From Verrucomicrobiaceae bacterium (GTDB lineage Bacteria > Verrucomicrobiota > Verrucomicrobiia > Verrucomicrobiales > Verrucomicrobiaceae): a stretch of DNA of 54,617 bases. The stretch spans positions 1 to 54,617 of the forward strand of contig JAEUHK010000021.1 in the NCBI GenBank assembly GCA_016795465.1, in the 5' to 3' direction. Shown piece by piece: positions 16,000 to 24,652 of this stretch. The first letter of the stretch is position 1. Every line of letters begins with the position of its first letter. A program made the translations under genes and the position numbers. The notes beneath the pieces are model-generated. The model did no database searches, was not told the origin of the DNA, and was given only the letters and a program-made list of their open reading frames with translations.

Positions 16000-16723
16000 G
16001 TCCATCGCCATCCTCAGTGACATTCATGCCAACCTGCCGGCGCTGGAGGCCGTGCTGGCGGACATCGAGAGCCAGGGTATCCGCGAGCTTCTTTGTCTCG
16101 GCGATGTCGTCGGCTATGGAGCCCAGCCTGCCGAGTGCATCGAGCTGCTGCGTTCCAAGTCGTTTCTGAGCATCCTGAGGGGCAACCACGATGCCTACGC
16201 CGCCTCCGAGTTCGATCCGCCGAATTTGTCACCCGAAACGCTGGAGGGCATCCGCTGGACGCGTGCCCGCCTGAGTCCGGAGCATAGGGCGTGGCTCGGG
16301 GCACTGCCCCTGACGTGGCACGGAGGCGATTGCGAGGCCGTGCATGCCGCCCTGCCGAACCCGGAGGCCTGGGATTATGTCCTCGAACCTGCCGCCGCTG
16401 CCCGACACTTTGCCCATCAGCAGCAGAGGATCTGCTTCATCGGCCACTCCCACCGGCCTGCCATGTTCGTCGAGGGGCAGGAGCGTGCGCTCGACATCAC
16501 CAGCCTCGAATCCATCCGCCCGGACCGGAAACAGGTCATCAACGTCGGCTCCGTCGGCCAGCCTCGCGACAAGGACGAGCGTGCCTGTTACCTTATCTAC
16601 CGCCGTGATCGACAAGACGTGTGGTGGCGCAGAGTCTCCTACGATGTCTCCGCCGCCCAGTCCGCCATCCTCGCCGCGGGCCTGCCGATGAAATTCGCCC
16701 AGCGCCTTGCCATGGGGAAATGA
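15992..16723 (+). CDS. YfcE/MJ0936-like metallophosphoesterase
   Basis: This 243-aa calcineurin-fold protein has SDIHANLPALEAVL (D and H), CLGDVVGYGAQP (GD), ILRGNHDAYAA (GNHD), VHAALPNP and FIGHSHRPAMFVE (GHSH), the full set of di-metal ligands of the YfcE-type family. Such enzymes are phosphodiesterases or phosphatases with broad substrates. I use the ATG at 15992 because SDIHAN follows nine residues later; it overlaps the GIY-YIG stop by 8 bases. Pairing of a GIY-YIG nuclease with a phosphoesterase suggests processing of nucleic-acid ends, which is inference. Confidence 0.8.
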   Translation: MSESIAILSDIHANLPALEAVLADIESQGIRELLCLGDVVGYGAQPAECIELLRSKSFLSILRGNHDAYAASEFDPPNLSPETLEGIRWTRARLSPEHRAWLGALPLTWHGGDCEAVHAALPNPEAWDYVLEPAAAARHFAHQQQRICFIGHSHRPAMFVEGQERALDITSLESIRPDRKQVINVGSVGQPRDKDERACYLIYRRDRQDVWWRRVSYDVSAAQSAILAAGLPMKFAQRLAMGK

Positions 16724-16745
16724 ACGGCCTGTGCCATACCTCGCC

Positions 16746-17147
16746 ATGAACTCACCACCTGATCCCAACCCTACCGAGGCCATGAAGGCCCTCGTGCGAC
16801 AGTGCGAAGGTGGAAAAGTGGTCTACCGCGGCTGGGGGGGAGACGCGTGGCTGTGCACAGTCTCCAATTTAGATCTTCGGGAAGATAGTTTTTCAGCCGA
16901 ACTCAGGCCCCTTCGCCGCGTGGATACCGCCATGTGGAGGCAGCATGAGCCAGAGAATGCCTTCAAGGTCGCAAATCTTTGGCGTCATGTGTCTCCACGG
17001 AGACATTCACTGATCAGCCTCAGAAGATCCAGATGGTGCATCACCTTCGATCCGCAGATCGTGGCCGAGATTGAGGCCATGGCCGAAGCCCCGAAGATGC
17101 CTGTCGGCGACTTGCTGAGCTTGCTACGACGTCTGGAGATTGAGTAA
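16746..17147 (+). CDS. hypothetical protein, last gene of the GIY-YIG cassette
   Basis: A 133-aa protein begins MNSPPDPNPTEAMKALVRQC. It has a beta-rich middle (KVVYRGWGGDAWLCTVS, then RRSRWCITFDPQIVAEIEAM) and a helical C-terminus (VGDLLSLLRRLEIE). No family is recognised. It starts 22 bases after the phosphoesterase, so it is probably cotranscribed. Its end faces the minus-strand defence cluster. Confidence 0.5.
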   Translation: MNSPPDPNPTEAMKALVRQCEGGKVVYRGWGGDAWLCTVSNLDLREDSFSAELRPLRRVDTAMWRQHEPENAFKVANLWRHVSPRRHSLISLRRSRWCITFDPQIVAEIEAMAEAPKMPVGDLLSLLRRLEIE

Positions 17148-17185
17148 TTCGCGACCTGTAAACCGCGGATGGTTTTAGGGGGATG

Positions 17186-17758
17186 TCAGCCTTCAAACAA
17201 GTCGCCAATCACCTCGTCTGCACTTGGCTCGGGTAGTGGTTTGCCGTGAAGCACTTCGTCACGCTTTTTGTCGATGATGAGCAAGGTGGCGTCATGGACA
17301 AACTTCACTTCCTTGAAAACGCCGATGGCGGCTGTCTCGCGATCCGTCCACATTTTGAGGGCGGTTTGAGCGGCATCGTTGAGGCTCTTGAAGGTTTGAG
17401 AATCATCCCCAGCGAAGTGGCAGGTCGTGTCGAGCAGGCGACGAGAACAGGTTCCGATCCGCAAATCCTCGTCGAGGATGATGGGAAGCAAGTCCTTCTC
17501 CGAACTCTTCCTCAAGCGAGGTTTCATTGGCTGACAGAGCTGGCGGAGCCTCAGCTCGTCCTTCGAGGGATTGAGCGGCAGGTAGAGCACCGTGCCTTTC
17601 GGGAAAAGGAGGCGAATGTCTGCTTCGGCATCAATTGGTTCAAAAACACTTTCGGGGGCCTCGACCGTGAAGATGGAATCCCGCCGCAACTGCATGGATT
17701 CAGGCACTCCCGAAACCTCCCAGCTCTGTCCATTCCACTTGAAGGTGAGTTCGCTCAT
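17186..17758 (-). CDS. hypothetical protein ending the defence-like cluster
   Basis: I place the start at 17758 (MSELTFKWNGQSWEVSGVPE); upstream codons in this frame are a Pro/Arg-rich shadow of the HNH gene. The 190-aa product has a beta-rich N-terminal half and a C-terminal part (FKEVKFVHDATLLIIDKKRD) that could be one alpha/beta domain, then an acidic tail (PSADEVIGDLFEG). No family is recognised. It begins 8 bases after the HNH nuclease stop, so it may be its partner or immunity protein. Confidence 0.6.
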   Translation of the reverse strand: MSELTFKWNGQSWEVSGVPESMQLRRDSIFTVEAPESVFEPIDAEADIRLLFPKGTVLYLPLNPSKDELRLRQLCQPMKPRLRKSSEKDLLPIILDEDLRIGTCSRRLLDTTCHFAGDDSQTFKSLNDAAQTALKMWTDRETAAIGVFKEVKFVHDATLLIIDKKRDEVLHGKPLPEPSADEVIGDLFEG

Positions 17759-17766
17759 GATGGTAA

Positions 17767-18522
17767 CTACGGGCAAAAGACGTGCTGGCGGTGCCAGGAC
17801 AGGAATGGGGTGTGCTGGGCGGTTATCCAGCGGAGTTTGAGGCCTGGGCTCAGAGAAAGCTTGGGGCGGGTTTCGGTGTCGAGTTTGGCTGAGTAGATGG
17901 GGGTGCCTTGGTCGTCGAAGGTCATGAGGCCTTGGTCGAAGAGGGCGTCGAGGTGGGCGCAGAGGAGGAAGCCGTTGAAGACGTTGAGGCGCTCTTGGTC
18001 GGCTTCGCACTTGGCCCAGGGTTTGGCGTGGCTGGCGCGGAGGAGTTCGGGAATGGCGATGCCGGTGACGGCGCAGGCCCCGCCCCAGTAGTCCATCAGG
18101 GCGGCGCGGAAGAGGTCCTGGCCGCGTCGTTGTTTGACGAGGGCGAGCACTTCGGTGGTGCTTGGTGGATTGGCGTCGATCTTGGCGATCTCGGAGGCGT
18201 AGTGCTCGGCGGCTTGGTTCGGCAGAGACATCGCCAGTTCGGCGGCGCGGCGCAGCAGACGGCCCAGGGAGGCTTCGTCGGTGGCTTTGAAGGTGTCTCC
18301 GCCGGTGTGCTGCTCCGGCAGGCTGCGGGCGAGTTCGGTGGTCTGTGGGCCTTTGGGGAAAGTCACCTGCCAGATCATGGCGGATTCTGTGGGCGTGACG
18401 TGGGCCTCGGCCTTGTGGCGGGCGGAATACATCACAACGCGTTCCGCTTTGCTCTCCCGCACATTCTCCCAGCCGTGGGCGTAGCCGGCTTTTTCGACGA
18501 GGGTGCGTTCGAGGGTGTTCAT
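17767..18522 (-). CDS. HNH endonuclease (HNH_2 type)
   Basis: This 251-aa protein has an HNH_2-like domain in its C-terminal third: CAVTGIAIPELLRASHAKPW, followed by ERLNVFNGFLLCAHLDALFD. The His of SHAKPW, the Asn of NGFLL and the His of CAHLD supply the beta-beta-alpha metal site. The N-terminal half looks like a target-recognition or regulatory domain (YSARHKAEAHVTPTESAMIW). The start at 18522 (MNTLERTLVEKAGY) is preferred to 18594, which would run back into the HipS-like gene. Relatives occur in restriction and defence islands. It lies 25 bases behind the HipS-like gene. Confidence 0.75.
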   Translation of the reverse strand: MNTLERTLVEKAGYAHGWENVRESKAERVVMYSARHKAEAHVTPTESAMIWQVTFPKGPQTTELARSLPEQHTGGDTFKATDEASLGRLLRRAAELAMSLPNQAAEHYASEIAKIDANPPSTTEVLALVKQRRGQDLFRAALMDYWGGACAVTGIAIPELLRASHAKPWAKCEADQERLNVFNGFLLCAHLDALFDQGLMTFDDQGTPIYSAKLDTETRPKLSLSPGLKLRWITAQHTPFLSWHRQHVFCP

Positions 18523-18547
18523 GCCGGGAACGCCTCTAACAGGCGAT

Positions 18548-18931
18548 TCAGGCGGTTTCGAGAACAAAAGGATTGGCAATCGAACGACGGCCAAACTCCT
18601 GCATCAAGTCTGCGGCATCGGCCTCGGTTCGTCCTTGGCGACGTAGGAAGGCCTGGACATTCGCCTGGGTGACGCTGGGGATACGAAGCGCAAAAAACGG
18701 CCATAGCTCCTTGGAGCGGTATTCCCGGCCAACCACAGGGAAATCCACGATAGGGGCCACCATGCGTTGGCGAGCAAACGGGGCGCTGTAGTTGAAGACC
18801 CACTCGTCTCCGTCACGGAGTAGCGTGCCCACATGGAGATCGCCAAGGCGCAGCTCAAACGCCACTTGGACCTGAGCGGGCTCGCTCACGTCTCGCAGCC
18901 AATTGAATCGACGGTAAAGGGACTTCAGCAT
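18548..18931 (-). CDS. HipS-like (HipA N-terminal domain) protein
   Basis: This 127-aa protein matches the small N-terminal subdomain of HipA as a free-standing protein: VQVAFELRLGDLHVGTLLRD, WVFNYSAPFARQRM and VVGREYRSKELWPFFALRIP. In E. coli O127 HipBST a free HipS neutralises the kinase HipT, so this protein may be the antitoxin of the kinase upstream. The order here is kinase first, then HipS, the reverse of classic hipBST, and no adjacent HTH hipB gene is seen. The gap to the kinase stop is 12 bases. Confidence 0.65.
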   Translation of the reverse strand: MLKSLYRRFNWLRDVSEPAQVQVAFELRLGDLHVGTLLRDGDEWVFNYSAPFARQRMVAPIVDFPVVGREYRSKELWPFFALRIPSVTQANVQAFLRRQGRTEADAADLMQEFGRRSIANPFVLETA

Positions 18932-18943
18932 GGTTTTTCGGGC

Positions 18944-19951
18944 TTAACTGATGGCTTGGTTGAACAGAGTAGCACGCCGGTCAAGGCATTCGAGGATGAA
19001 ATCCGCCCGCAGGGGGCTGATCAGGCGTTTGAACTCACCCTGAAGAAACTGCGCTGTTTGCCCGGCAATTTGATGGCTTGAGAGGCTTTGAAGCACAGGG
19101 CGGAGTTCGGGTCGGCCCTCGGCGATGGAGCGGATCAGTGTGAAGTGGTTCGGGGCATTCAAGCCGTCCCAACCTGTCTTTGGAAAGCATCTTTCGACGT
19201 ACTTGGTGAGATGTGCCCGGCGTCGGTTCTTATCCCGGAAGATTTCGGCCAGGCGTGACTCGGTCGTGTTCCAGTAGAGCGCACGTGCCGTGTCAAAAAT
19301 GGGGGAGAAGACCGGCGGACGGCTGCCCATGACATCGACGATGACACCCCAGTTGTAAAAGTGGCGGTCGTTGTTACCCACGATGGCATCGAAGGCCAGC
19401 AGGCGGGTGAACCCGGCTCTCAACTCCTGCCAATGGTCTGGGAAACGGCTTCGCAGTGCCTCCTCGACAAACTGGAAGGTGAAAAGGTTGCGAGCCTCAT
19501 CCTGCCTTTCGACCTCCTCGACAAATTCCCGATCCGATAGAAAGCCCGCGAAGATTTCCGCGCCATGCACCAGGCTTTGTGTCTTGGATTTCAGAAAGTA
19601 TCGGCTCAGGAAGCGCAGTTGTCCGCGGAACCACATCAGTTGCGAGTCTGCCACCTTGAGACCGAGAGATTGGCCTACGCGGGTCAGCAGATGCTCGGTA
19701 ATGGATTCATTCGTGTAGTATTTGTGGCCCACCTTGGCGATCCACGCCGGCCAGCTTTGAGGATTTCCGCTGCGCCCGTCCCCGTAGCGATAAATGCGCA
19801 GGAAGTCCTTCGGAGCATCGCCAGCCACTGCGGCCTGAATGACGCGAAACTTGCCATCCTTGAGCGAAGGAAGCCCTGCTGAATGCTGCACGTCCCAGCC
19901 CGACCGATTGATGATCGGGTAGGGCGCAGGCTTGATCGTGGTGGGGTTCAT
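18944..19951 (-). CDS. HipA/HipT-like serine/threonine kinase
   Basis: This 335-aa protein matches the HipA kinase core. WIAKVGHKYYTNESITEHLL, then LGLKVADSQLMWF and LRFLSRYFL, form the N-lobe. The catalytic loop is AIVGNNDRHFYNWG, with the DRHxxN signature. The metal-binding Asp is in FSPIFDTARALYW. The HipA N-terminal subdomain is missing and is encoded separately just downstream (18548-18931). HipT kinases phosphorylate tRNA synthetases such as TrpS and stop growth; the target here is unknown. Its place within a defence cluster suggests an abortive-infection module. Confidence 0.75.
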   Translation of the reverse strand: MNPTTIKPAPYPIINRSGWDVQHSAGLPSLKDGKFRVIQAAVAGDAPKDFLRIYRYGDGRSGNPQSWPAWIAKVGHKYYTNESITEHLLTRVGQSLGLKVADSQLMWFRGQLRFLSRYFLKSKTQSLVHGAEIFAGFLSDREFVEEVERQDEARNLFTFQFVEEALRSRFPDHWQELRAGFTRLLAFDAIVGNNDRHFYNWGVIVDVMGSRPPVFSPIFDTARALYWNTTESRLAEIFRDKNRRRAHLTKYVERCFPKTGWDGLNAPNHFTLIRSIAEGRPELRPVLQSLSSHQIAGQTAQFLQGEFKRLISPLRADFILECLDRRATLFNQAIS

Positions 19952-19994
19952 GCTCTCGTCGGGTGACGGCAGAGTTCGGACTCTGTTTTACGGT

Positions 19995-22900
19995 TCACGA
20001 TGGGGTTGTGCCGGCGTTCCCAAGGTCAAGGACTACCCCCATGGCTTCGAAGGCCAGTCTCAAAGAGTTCTCAGACGCGTGGACTTTAAGCTGCCAATCG
20101 TCAAACATCCATTCACTTGGCCCAAGCTTCCTCGCTTCTTTTTCGCCGCCGACCTTTCCTTCCACCATGGAGACGAAAGCAGTCTGCATTGTCGCATCGT
20201 TGGCAATATTACAGCGCCGGATTGCCCGCGAAAACGTTATCGTGAATTCACCAACCTTCGATGTGACTCGATCTGGGAGTGAGACTGGTGCCGTCATCTG
20301 GGCAATCTGCGAGGCCGAAACCTCTGATGGTGAAACTGTTGGCGAAGATGTAGCCTGAATGATCGGGGCAATCTCCTGTGTAACCAGTCTTGAATGTGAG
20401 GGCTTCGTCAGGGGCGGCAGAGCAGGATACTTGGGCAAGTCCGCAAGACGCTTCACGCCCATTCTGGACATGGCTTCAGCTAGTTCGCGCTGAAGGTCGG
20501 AAGTCTTTTTTGAGGCCGCGGCCTGTGATCGTTCATAGTCCAATTGCCTGTTTTTTGCGAGAATCCAACGCAGGCGGGCAAAGTTCTTTTCGTCTTCGGA
20601 AAAGTTGGGTTCGCGCGCCACAGCTTCGTAGAAGGCAAGCGCGTCGCTGAATCTGCCTCCGCGTTCGATTGCTGCTCCGGCCTCCTCAACTGTGACGACG
20701 CCACGCCACAGACCTTCTTTGACGCGAAGGAAACGCCGCAAAAAGTCACCAAACTGACGCTGCAAATGCCCCGGCATTTCGGCAAACCGATCTGAGCGTG
20801 CTAGGCCCCTAACAAGAATGCACTGCAGGGTATCAGCAGCCTTTTCGATAAACTCCCGCGGGGCTGCATCATTCCAACTCGCGTCCGGAGCAAACTCCAA
20901 GGTGGATGCAAACTTTGCCAGACTTTCCCACTCGTCTTGTTTCACCATGACGATCAGCGCCGAGCCAATTGCCCGGATCGCCGTGGATTCGTGGCTGGAG
21001 CCAAGGGCCTTGAGCGAGCCACGGCGGAGCAGTGCTGAATCGCCCGCTTCCCATGCAGCGTCCACCGCTGGTTCGACCATTTGCTGCTGAAGGTAAGCTT
21101 CGGCCACGGCAGTCCATTGCTCGGTGTTTAGCACTGTTCCTTGATGAGATTCAAACTCCCGCGTGATCTCTTCATAGGAGCGGGTTTTCACCAGTGAGAG
21201 CAGCTTGCCGGGGTACGGCTCGATGGCCGCTTTGGACCGCAGATAGTCCTCTATCTTTGTCTCTCCAGCCTTTTCCCACCTTGAAACCGCGTCCTTCAAT
21301 CGACTGGCTTTGAAATAGATCTCGGCCATAATTCTATCAGGGAGCGCCAGCCCCCCAGATTCCAGCGAATCCAAAATCGACGAAATCGAAGCCGCTTCAG
21401 GCTGACTGGCGGTCTTTTGAATGGATTGGAGGAGCAGCTTCGCACCTTCCCGCCACATCCCTTCACGAAGGACATAATTGGAGAATGCTGCATCCGACAA
21501 ACGATCCAGGATCTCTTGCAAAAGTTGGATTACCACTTCTGCGTTGGAAATGGAGCTGACAAGTGTTCTCGCCCATTTGTATTCAGTCTCACGACAAACG
21601 GCGGCATTTTCATTGCCAAGCTGGACGAGGCGATCCCATCCAGTTTTGCCACTCTTCCAGAGGCACCTTACCATCTCAGGAATGACCAGACCTGCATCGG
21701 AGTAGGATTGGGCGGCTTCCAGAAAGGCACCTTCGATTTCCAAAGCCAAGGCTTTGCATTCCGATGCTTTGCCGGGTTCGCGAGCGCTGCGGTAGGCCAT
21801 CACAGCCTGACGCAGCAGGAACGGGTCCCTCCTGGCGCGGCCATCCTCTGCGTAAGTTTTTGCATTCTCCAAGGGGTCTGCCGCGCTTTCCCGGGTGAGA
21901 TCCTCAGCCTTGCCCATGGCCATGCCTTCCACCACAGGCGAACTTTCATCCTCCGAATCGACCGACCAGACAGTGCGGCCATGATTCGCTCTATCTAGCA
22001 CGACACGAGCCGCCTCGTCGCTTCTGGCAAAGTCCCAGAGGACCTTCAAGCCCGTCTGACTGTCCACAACGATCAGGCGCTGTTTCGGACGGCTTGCTGC
22101 CACATATAGGCGGTTGATGAAATATTCGTTTGGCAGGGACTGGTCTCGATTCAGTTCCGTATATGCGTCAGCTTTCTCAAGTGGGTCCATCAATGCCTTC
22201 GGCATGTCTGAACCAAATCCATACACCACGACTACCGGGTATTCTCGTCCCTTGGCGCGAGCTGCGCTGAGCACGTTTTGAGGAATGCCATCTTCAAGGC
22301 GGATGTGTTTGCTCAAATGCGGATCTTGACGGACGAAATCTGCCTCCTCGCCCTCGTTGCATGGCACGATGACAACGAAGGTGTCCGCCTCTTTGAAACG
22401 TTGCCAAAAAGCAGCATCGTCCGCCTGAAACCAAACGACGGGAAAGGCCCGGCTGGACTTCGTCCAAGGGGTCTGGGGGCGCATTTCGGGCATCTGGAAG
22501 AGGGCTGCGCGCAATGCCTGGATTCCGTTGCTGAATCGCACAATGGGCGGCGTGGATCGGTAGTTGTAGCGCAACTCCCGATAATTCAGTTCCGCGCGCC
22601 CGGACCGGCCGGCCGGGTCGAGTGCTTGAATGAATTTTTCGACGAAGGCTGCTTTGATGGAGTCCCAGCGGAACCCTGTCGGGTTTAGTGTCTGGAATTG
22701 ATCTCCAGCAAAAACGAAAGGAACCCGGCTCAAGTCATGCGGCTGAATCGAACGGTTGGAGAAGAGGTTGAGCCGAAGCAGCAGCTCCAATTCGATGCGA
22801 GTGAAGTCCTGCGCCTCATCACAAAGCACAGCCGGGTGCGTGGGACAGGCAAGATTGTGTTCGAGTACATGGCGTGCGAGATCCTGATCGTCCCACAGCC

Positions 22901-24374
22901 CTTGCGCTTCTGCGATCTTGCTGTAGCGCCCCTCCCAAACCCGCTCAAAAACCTTCTCGAAGGTTGATTTGGTGACCGTGATCTGATTCTCGGGAAGCTG
23001 CATGTAATCATCCGGCTCCATAAGCACCTCAGAATTCATGCCTTTGATGTAGGTGCGGATCACATGCCAGGAAATGTCGGGTCCAAAGTCCCGGATGGCT
23101 TCGCGATCCTGCCCAAACCACTCTCGCCAGAGCTTTCGGAACATCGAATAGTCTACTCGCTTTGAAGGTGCAAACCTCTGGTGCCTTGTCGTGGCGTCCA
23201 CCATCGACAGAAGGTGCGGTTGAAACTCACGAAACGCCTCGTCGAGGATATCTTTGCTGTTGGTCAGAAGATCGTTGCCACCATGAGCACGGAAGGCAGA
23301 TTCATTTCGCAAGATTCGTTCAACAAAACTCCGTGCCACGCGGAGCAGTTCGCCGTTTGCGGTCAAATAGACAGGCGGAGCCATGACCTGGCTACCTGGG
23401 TTGCTGAGATAGTAGTAAAGAAGGTCAGCAAACAAGTATTGCAGGATTGTGGATTTACCACTGCCCGCACGGCCATTGATAAAAAGCGGAAATGCACCTT
23501 CTGCGGCGCGCGCACTGAGCAGAACCTCGGATTCTTCGGGCGAAAGCGCCATGTTGGCGACGGGCTCTTTCTCTATCTCAACCCAAGTGTCTTCGTCAGC
23601 CAACATGTATGCTGGATAAGCCCTTCGGCTGGCCCGAAGAATGTGGGCCAGACTGCCGCCCTCTACCTGGCAGCGATATTGTTCCACCACACGGCCCGCG
23701 CTCTCCACGGTTTCATCGGTGACAGGCGTGATTAGTAGCAGCCGTCCCTCACTGCGATGCACCCAGATTCCCCAGCCAGATTTGCCCTCGATACCCAGGT
23801 GATGAATGCCTGGTTCTTTTGCCAAGGCGTTGAGGCATGGTTGGGCAAAGCGGACGAGTTGGTTCGCGATTCGGGGTTCGCCCACAGCCTCTTTCCACTC
23901 GATAGTCTCGTAAACCATATCCTCTTCTGCTGCGGTCTGTCGGTGAGCAAATGACTCGTAGAGAAAACCGTATTCCCGCTCTGACACGTCAGGTTTGGCC
24001 GGAGGTGGTTCCCTGCGAGTCCTTTCGTCAATATAGACTCCCAATTGCTCGGCGGTGACGAGATGTTGAAAATGCTGAAGGCCATAGGCGACTGGATTGA
24101 CAGCAAATTGATTCTCGTAGGCCTTGTCTCCTCGAATCATGATCGCCAGGAAAACGACAACGGCGTGGTCACCATGTTTTCGGAGGTCAGCGATCAACCT
24201 CCCCTGCCTTCCTCCCATTTTCTTTTTGACCAGGTAAGGTGGTGGGAATGGGTTGAAGTGGCTGGTGCTTTGAGTGGATTCGATCCGTTCCTTCAAGCGT
24301 TCAATTTCGTCTGAAAGCGCGTGGGTGCGGGCATCTTCGCGGCATGAGTCAGTAATGTAAACGAACAGGGCCAT
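19995..24374 (-). CDS. giant SF1 (UvrD-like) helicase with RelE-like N-terminus and helical-repeat tail
   Basis: This 1459-aa protein begins with a ~95-residue domain (FPPPYLVKKKMGGRQGRLIA, VVVFLAIMIRGDKAYENQF) that resembles a RelE/ParE fold. An SF1 helicase follows: Walker A INGRAGSGKSTILQ (~300), DEAQDFTRIELELL (motif II, ~530), FVFAGDQFQTLNPTGFRW (motif III), YRELRYNYRSTPPI (motif IV) and YFINRLYVAASRPKQRLIVV (motif VI). From about 800 on, the chain is repeat-like alpha helices (TPR-type), somewhat like TRANK1-like proteins. Helicases fused to such tails are found in defence islands. It lies between the MTase/GIY-YIG pair and the Hip pair. The substrate is unknown. Confidence 0.8.
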   Translation of the reverse strand: MALFVYITDSCREDARTHALSDEIERLKERIESTQSTSHFNPFPPPYLVKKKMGGRQGRLIADLRKHGDHAVVVFLAIMIRGDKAYENQFAVNPVAYGLQHFQHLVTAEQLGVYIDERTRREPPPAKPDVSEREYGFLYESFAHRQTAAEEDMVYETIEWKEAVGEPRIANQLVRFAQPCLNALAKEPGIHHLGIEGKSGWGIWVHRSEGRLLLITPVTDETVESAGRVVEQYRCQVEGGSLAHILRASRRAYPAYMLADEDTWVEIEKEPVANMALSPEESEVLLSARAAEGAFPLFINGRAGSGKSTILQYLFADLLYYYLSNPGSQVMAPPVYLTANGELLRVARSFVERILRNESAFRAHGGNDLLTNSKDILDEAFREFQPHLLSMVDATTRHQRFAPSKRVDYSMFRKLWREWFGQDREAIRDFGPDISWHVIRTYIKGMNSEVLMEPDDYMQLPENQITVTKSTFEKVFERVWEGRYSKIAEAQGLWDDQDLARHVLEHNLACPTHPAVLCDEAQDFTRIELELLLRLNLFSNRSIQPHDLSRVPFVFAGDQFQTLNPTGFRWDSIKAAFVEKFIQALDPAGRSGRAELNYRELRYNYRSTPPIVRFSNGIQALRAALFQMPEMRPQTPWTKSSRAFPVVWFQADDAAFWQRFKEADTFVVIVPCNEGEEADFVRQDPHLSKHIRLEDGIPQNVLSAARAKGREYPVVVVYGFGSDMPKALMDPLEKADAYTELNRDQSLPNEYFINRLYVAASRPKQRLIVVDSQTGLKVLWDFARSDEAARVVLDRANHGRTVWSVDSEDESSPVVEGMAMGKAEDLTRESAADPLENAKTYAEDGRARRDPFLLRQAVMAYRSAREPGKASECKALALEIEGAFLEAAQSYSDAGLVIPEMVRCLWKSGKTGWDRLVQLGNENAAVCRETEYKWARTLVSSISNAEVVIQLLQEILDRLSDAAFSNYVLREGMWREGAKLLLQSIQKTASQPEAASISSILDSLESGGLALPDRIMAEIYFKASRLKDAVSRWEKAGETKIEDYLRSKAAIEPYPGKLLSLVKTRSYEEITREFESHQGTVLNTEQWTAVAEAYLQQQMVEPAVDAAWEAGDSALLRRGSLKALGSSHESTAIRAIGSALIVMVKQDEWESLAKFASTLEFAPDASWNDAAPREFIEKAADTLQCILVRGLARSDRFAEMPGHLQRQFGDFLRRFLRVKEGLWRGVVTVEEAGAAIERGGRFSDALAFYEAVAREPNFSEDEKNFARLRWILAKNRQLDYERSQAAASKKTSDLQRELAEAMSRMGVKRLADLPKYPALPPLTKPSHSRLVTQEIAPIIQATSSPTVSPSEVSASQIAQMTAPVSLPDRVTSKVGEFTITFSRAIRRCNIANDATMQTAFVSMVEGKVGGEKEARKLGPSEWMFDDWQLKVHASENSLRLAFEAMGVVLDLGNAGTTPS

Positions 24375-24426
24375 GGTGTTTGGGGGTCTTGATTTGGATG
24401 TTCTTGAAGGTGGTGAATAAGAAAGT

Positions 24427-24650
24427 TCAGCGAGCAGTTTTCTTGCGCGGTGGGTGGCAGCAGGCGGGATCGGCGGGGGGTGGGTTTAGCAGGGTCTGGT
24501 AAGGCACGCCGGACTGCATGGCCTCGGTGAGGGCGTCGTAGATTTGGAGGATGGTGGCTTGGGTGCGGTAGTGGCCGTGCGTTGGTTTCGTCTTTGCGCT
24601 TCACGATGGGGGAGGTGTCCATGATGTAGCTGACGGCATGGCGGGGCGTG
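24427..24650 (-). pseudogene. relic of a second Eco57I-type methyltransferase C-terminus
   Basis: Between the GIY-YIG gene and the helicase lies about 70 codons of broken coding sequence. It reads RHAVSYIMDTSPIVKRKDE in one frame. After an apparent 2-base loss near 24587 it continues in another as GHYRTQATILQIYDALTEAM, then PYQTLLNPPPADPACCHPPR, ending at a TGA (24427-24429). This resembles the extreme C-terminus of Eco57I/DrmMI-type methyltransferases (IVKRKDE...YRT...ILxIYDA), and is different from the C-terminus of the intact MTase at 25335. So a paralogous MTase gene once occupied this slot, or the intact gene was rebuilt by recombination. Confidence 0.55.
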
Positions 24651-24652
24651 GG

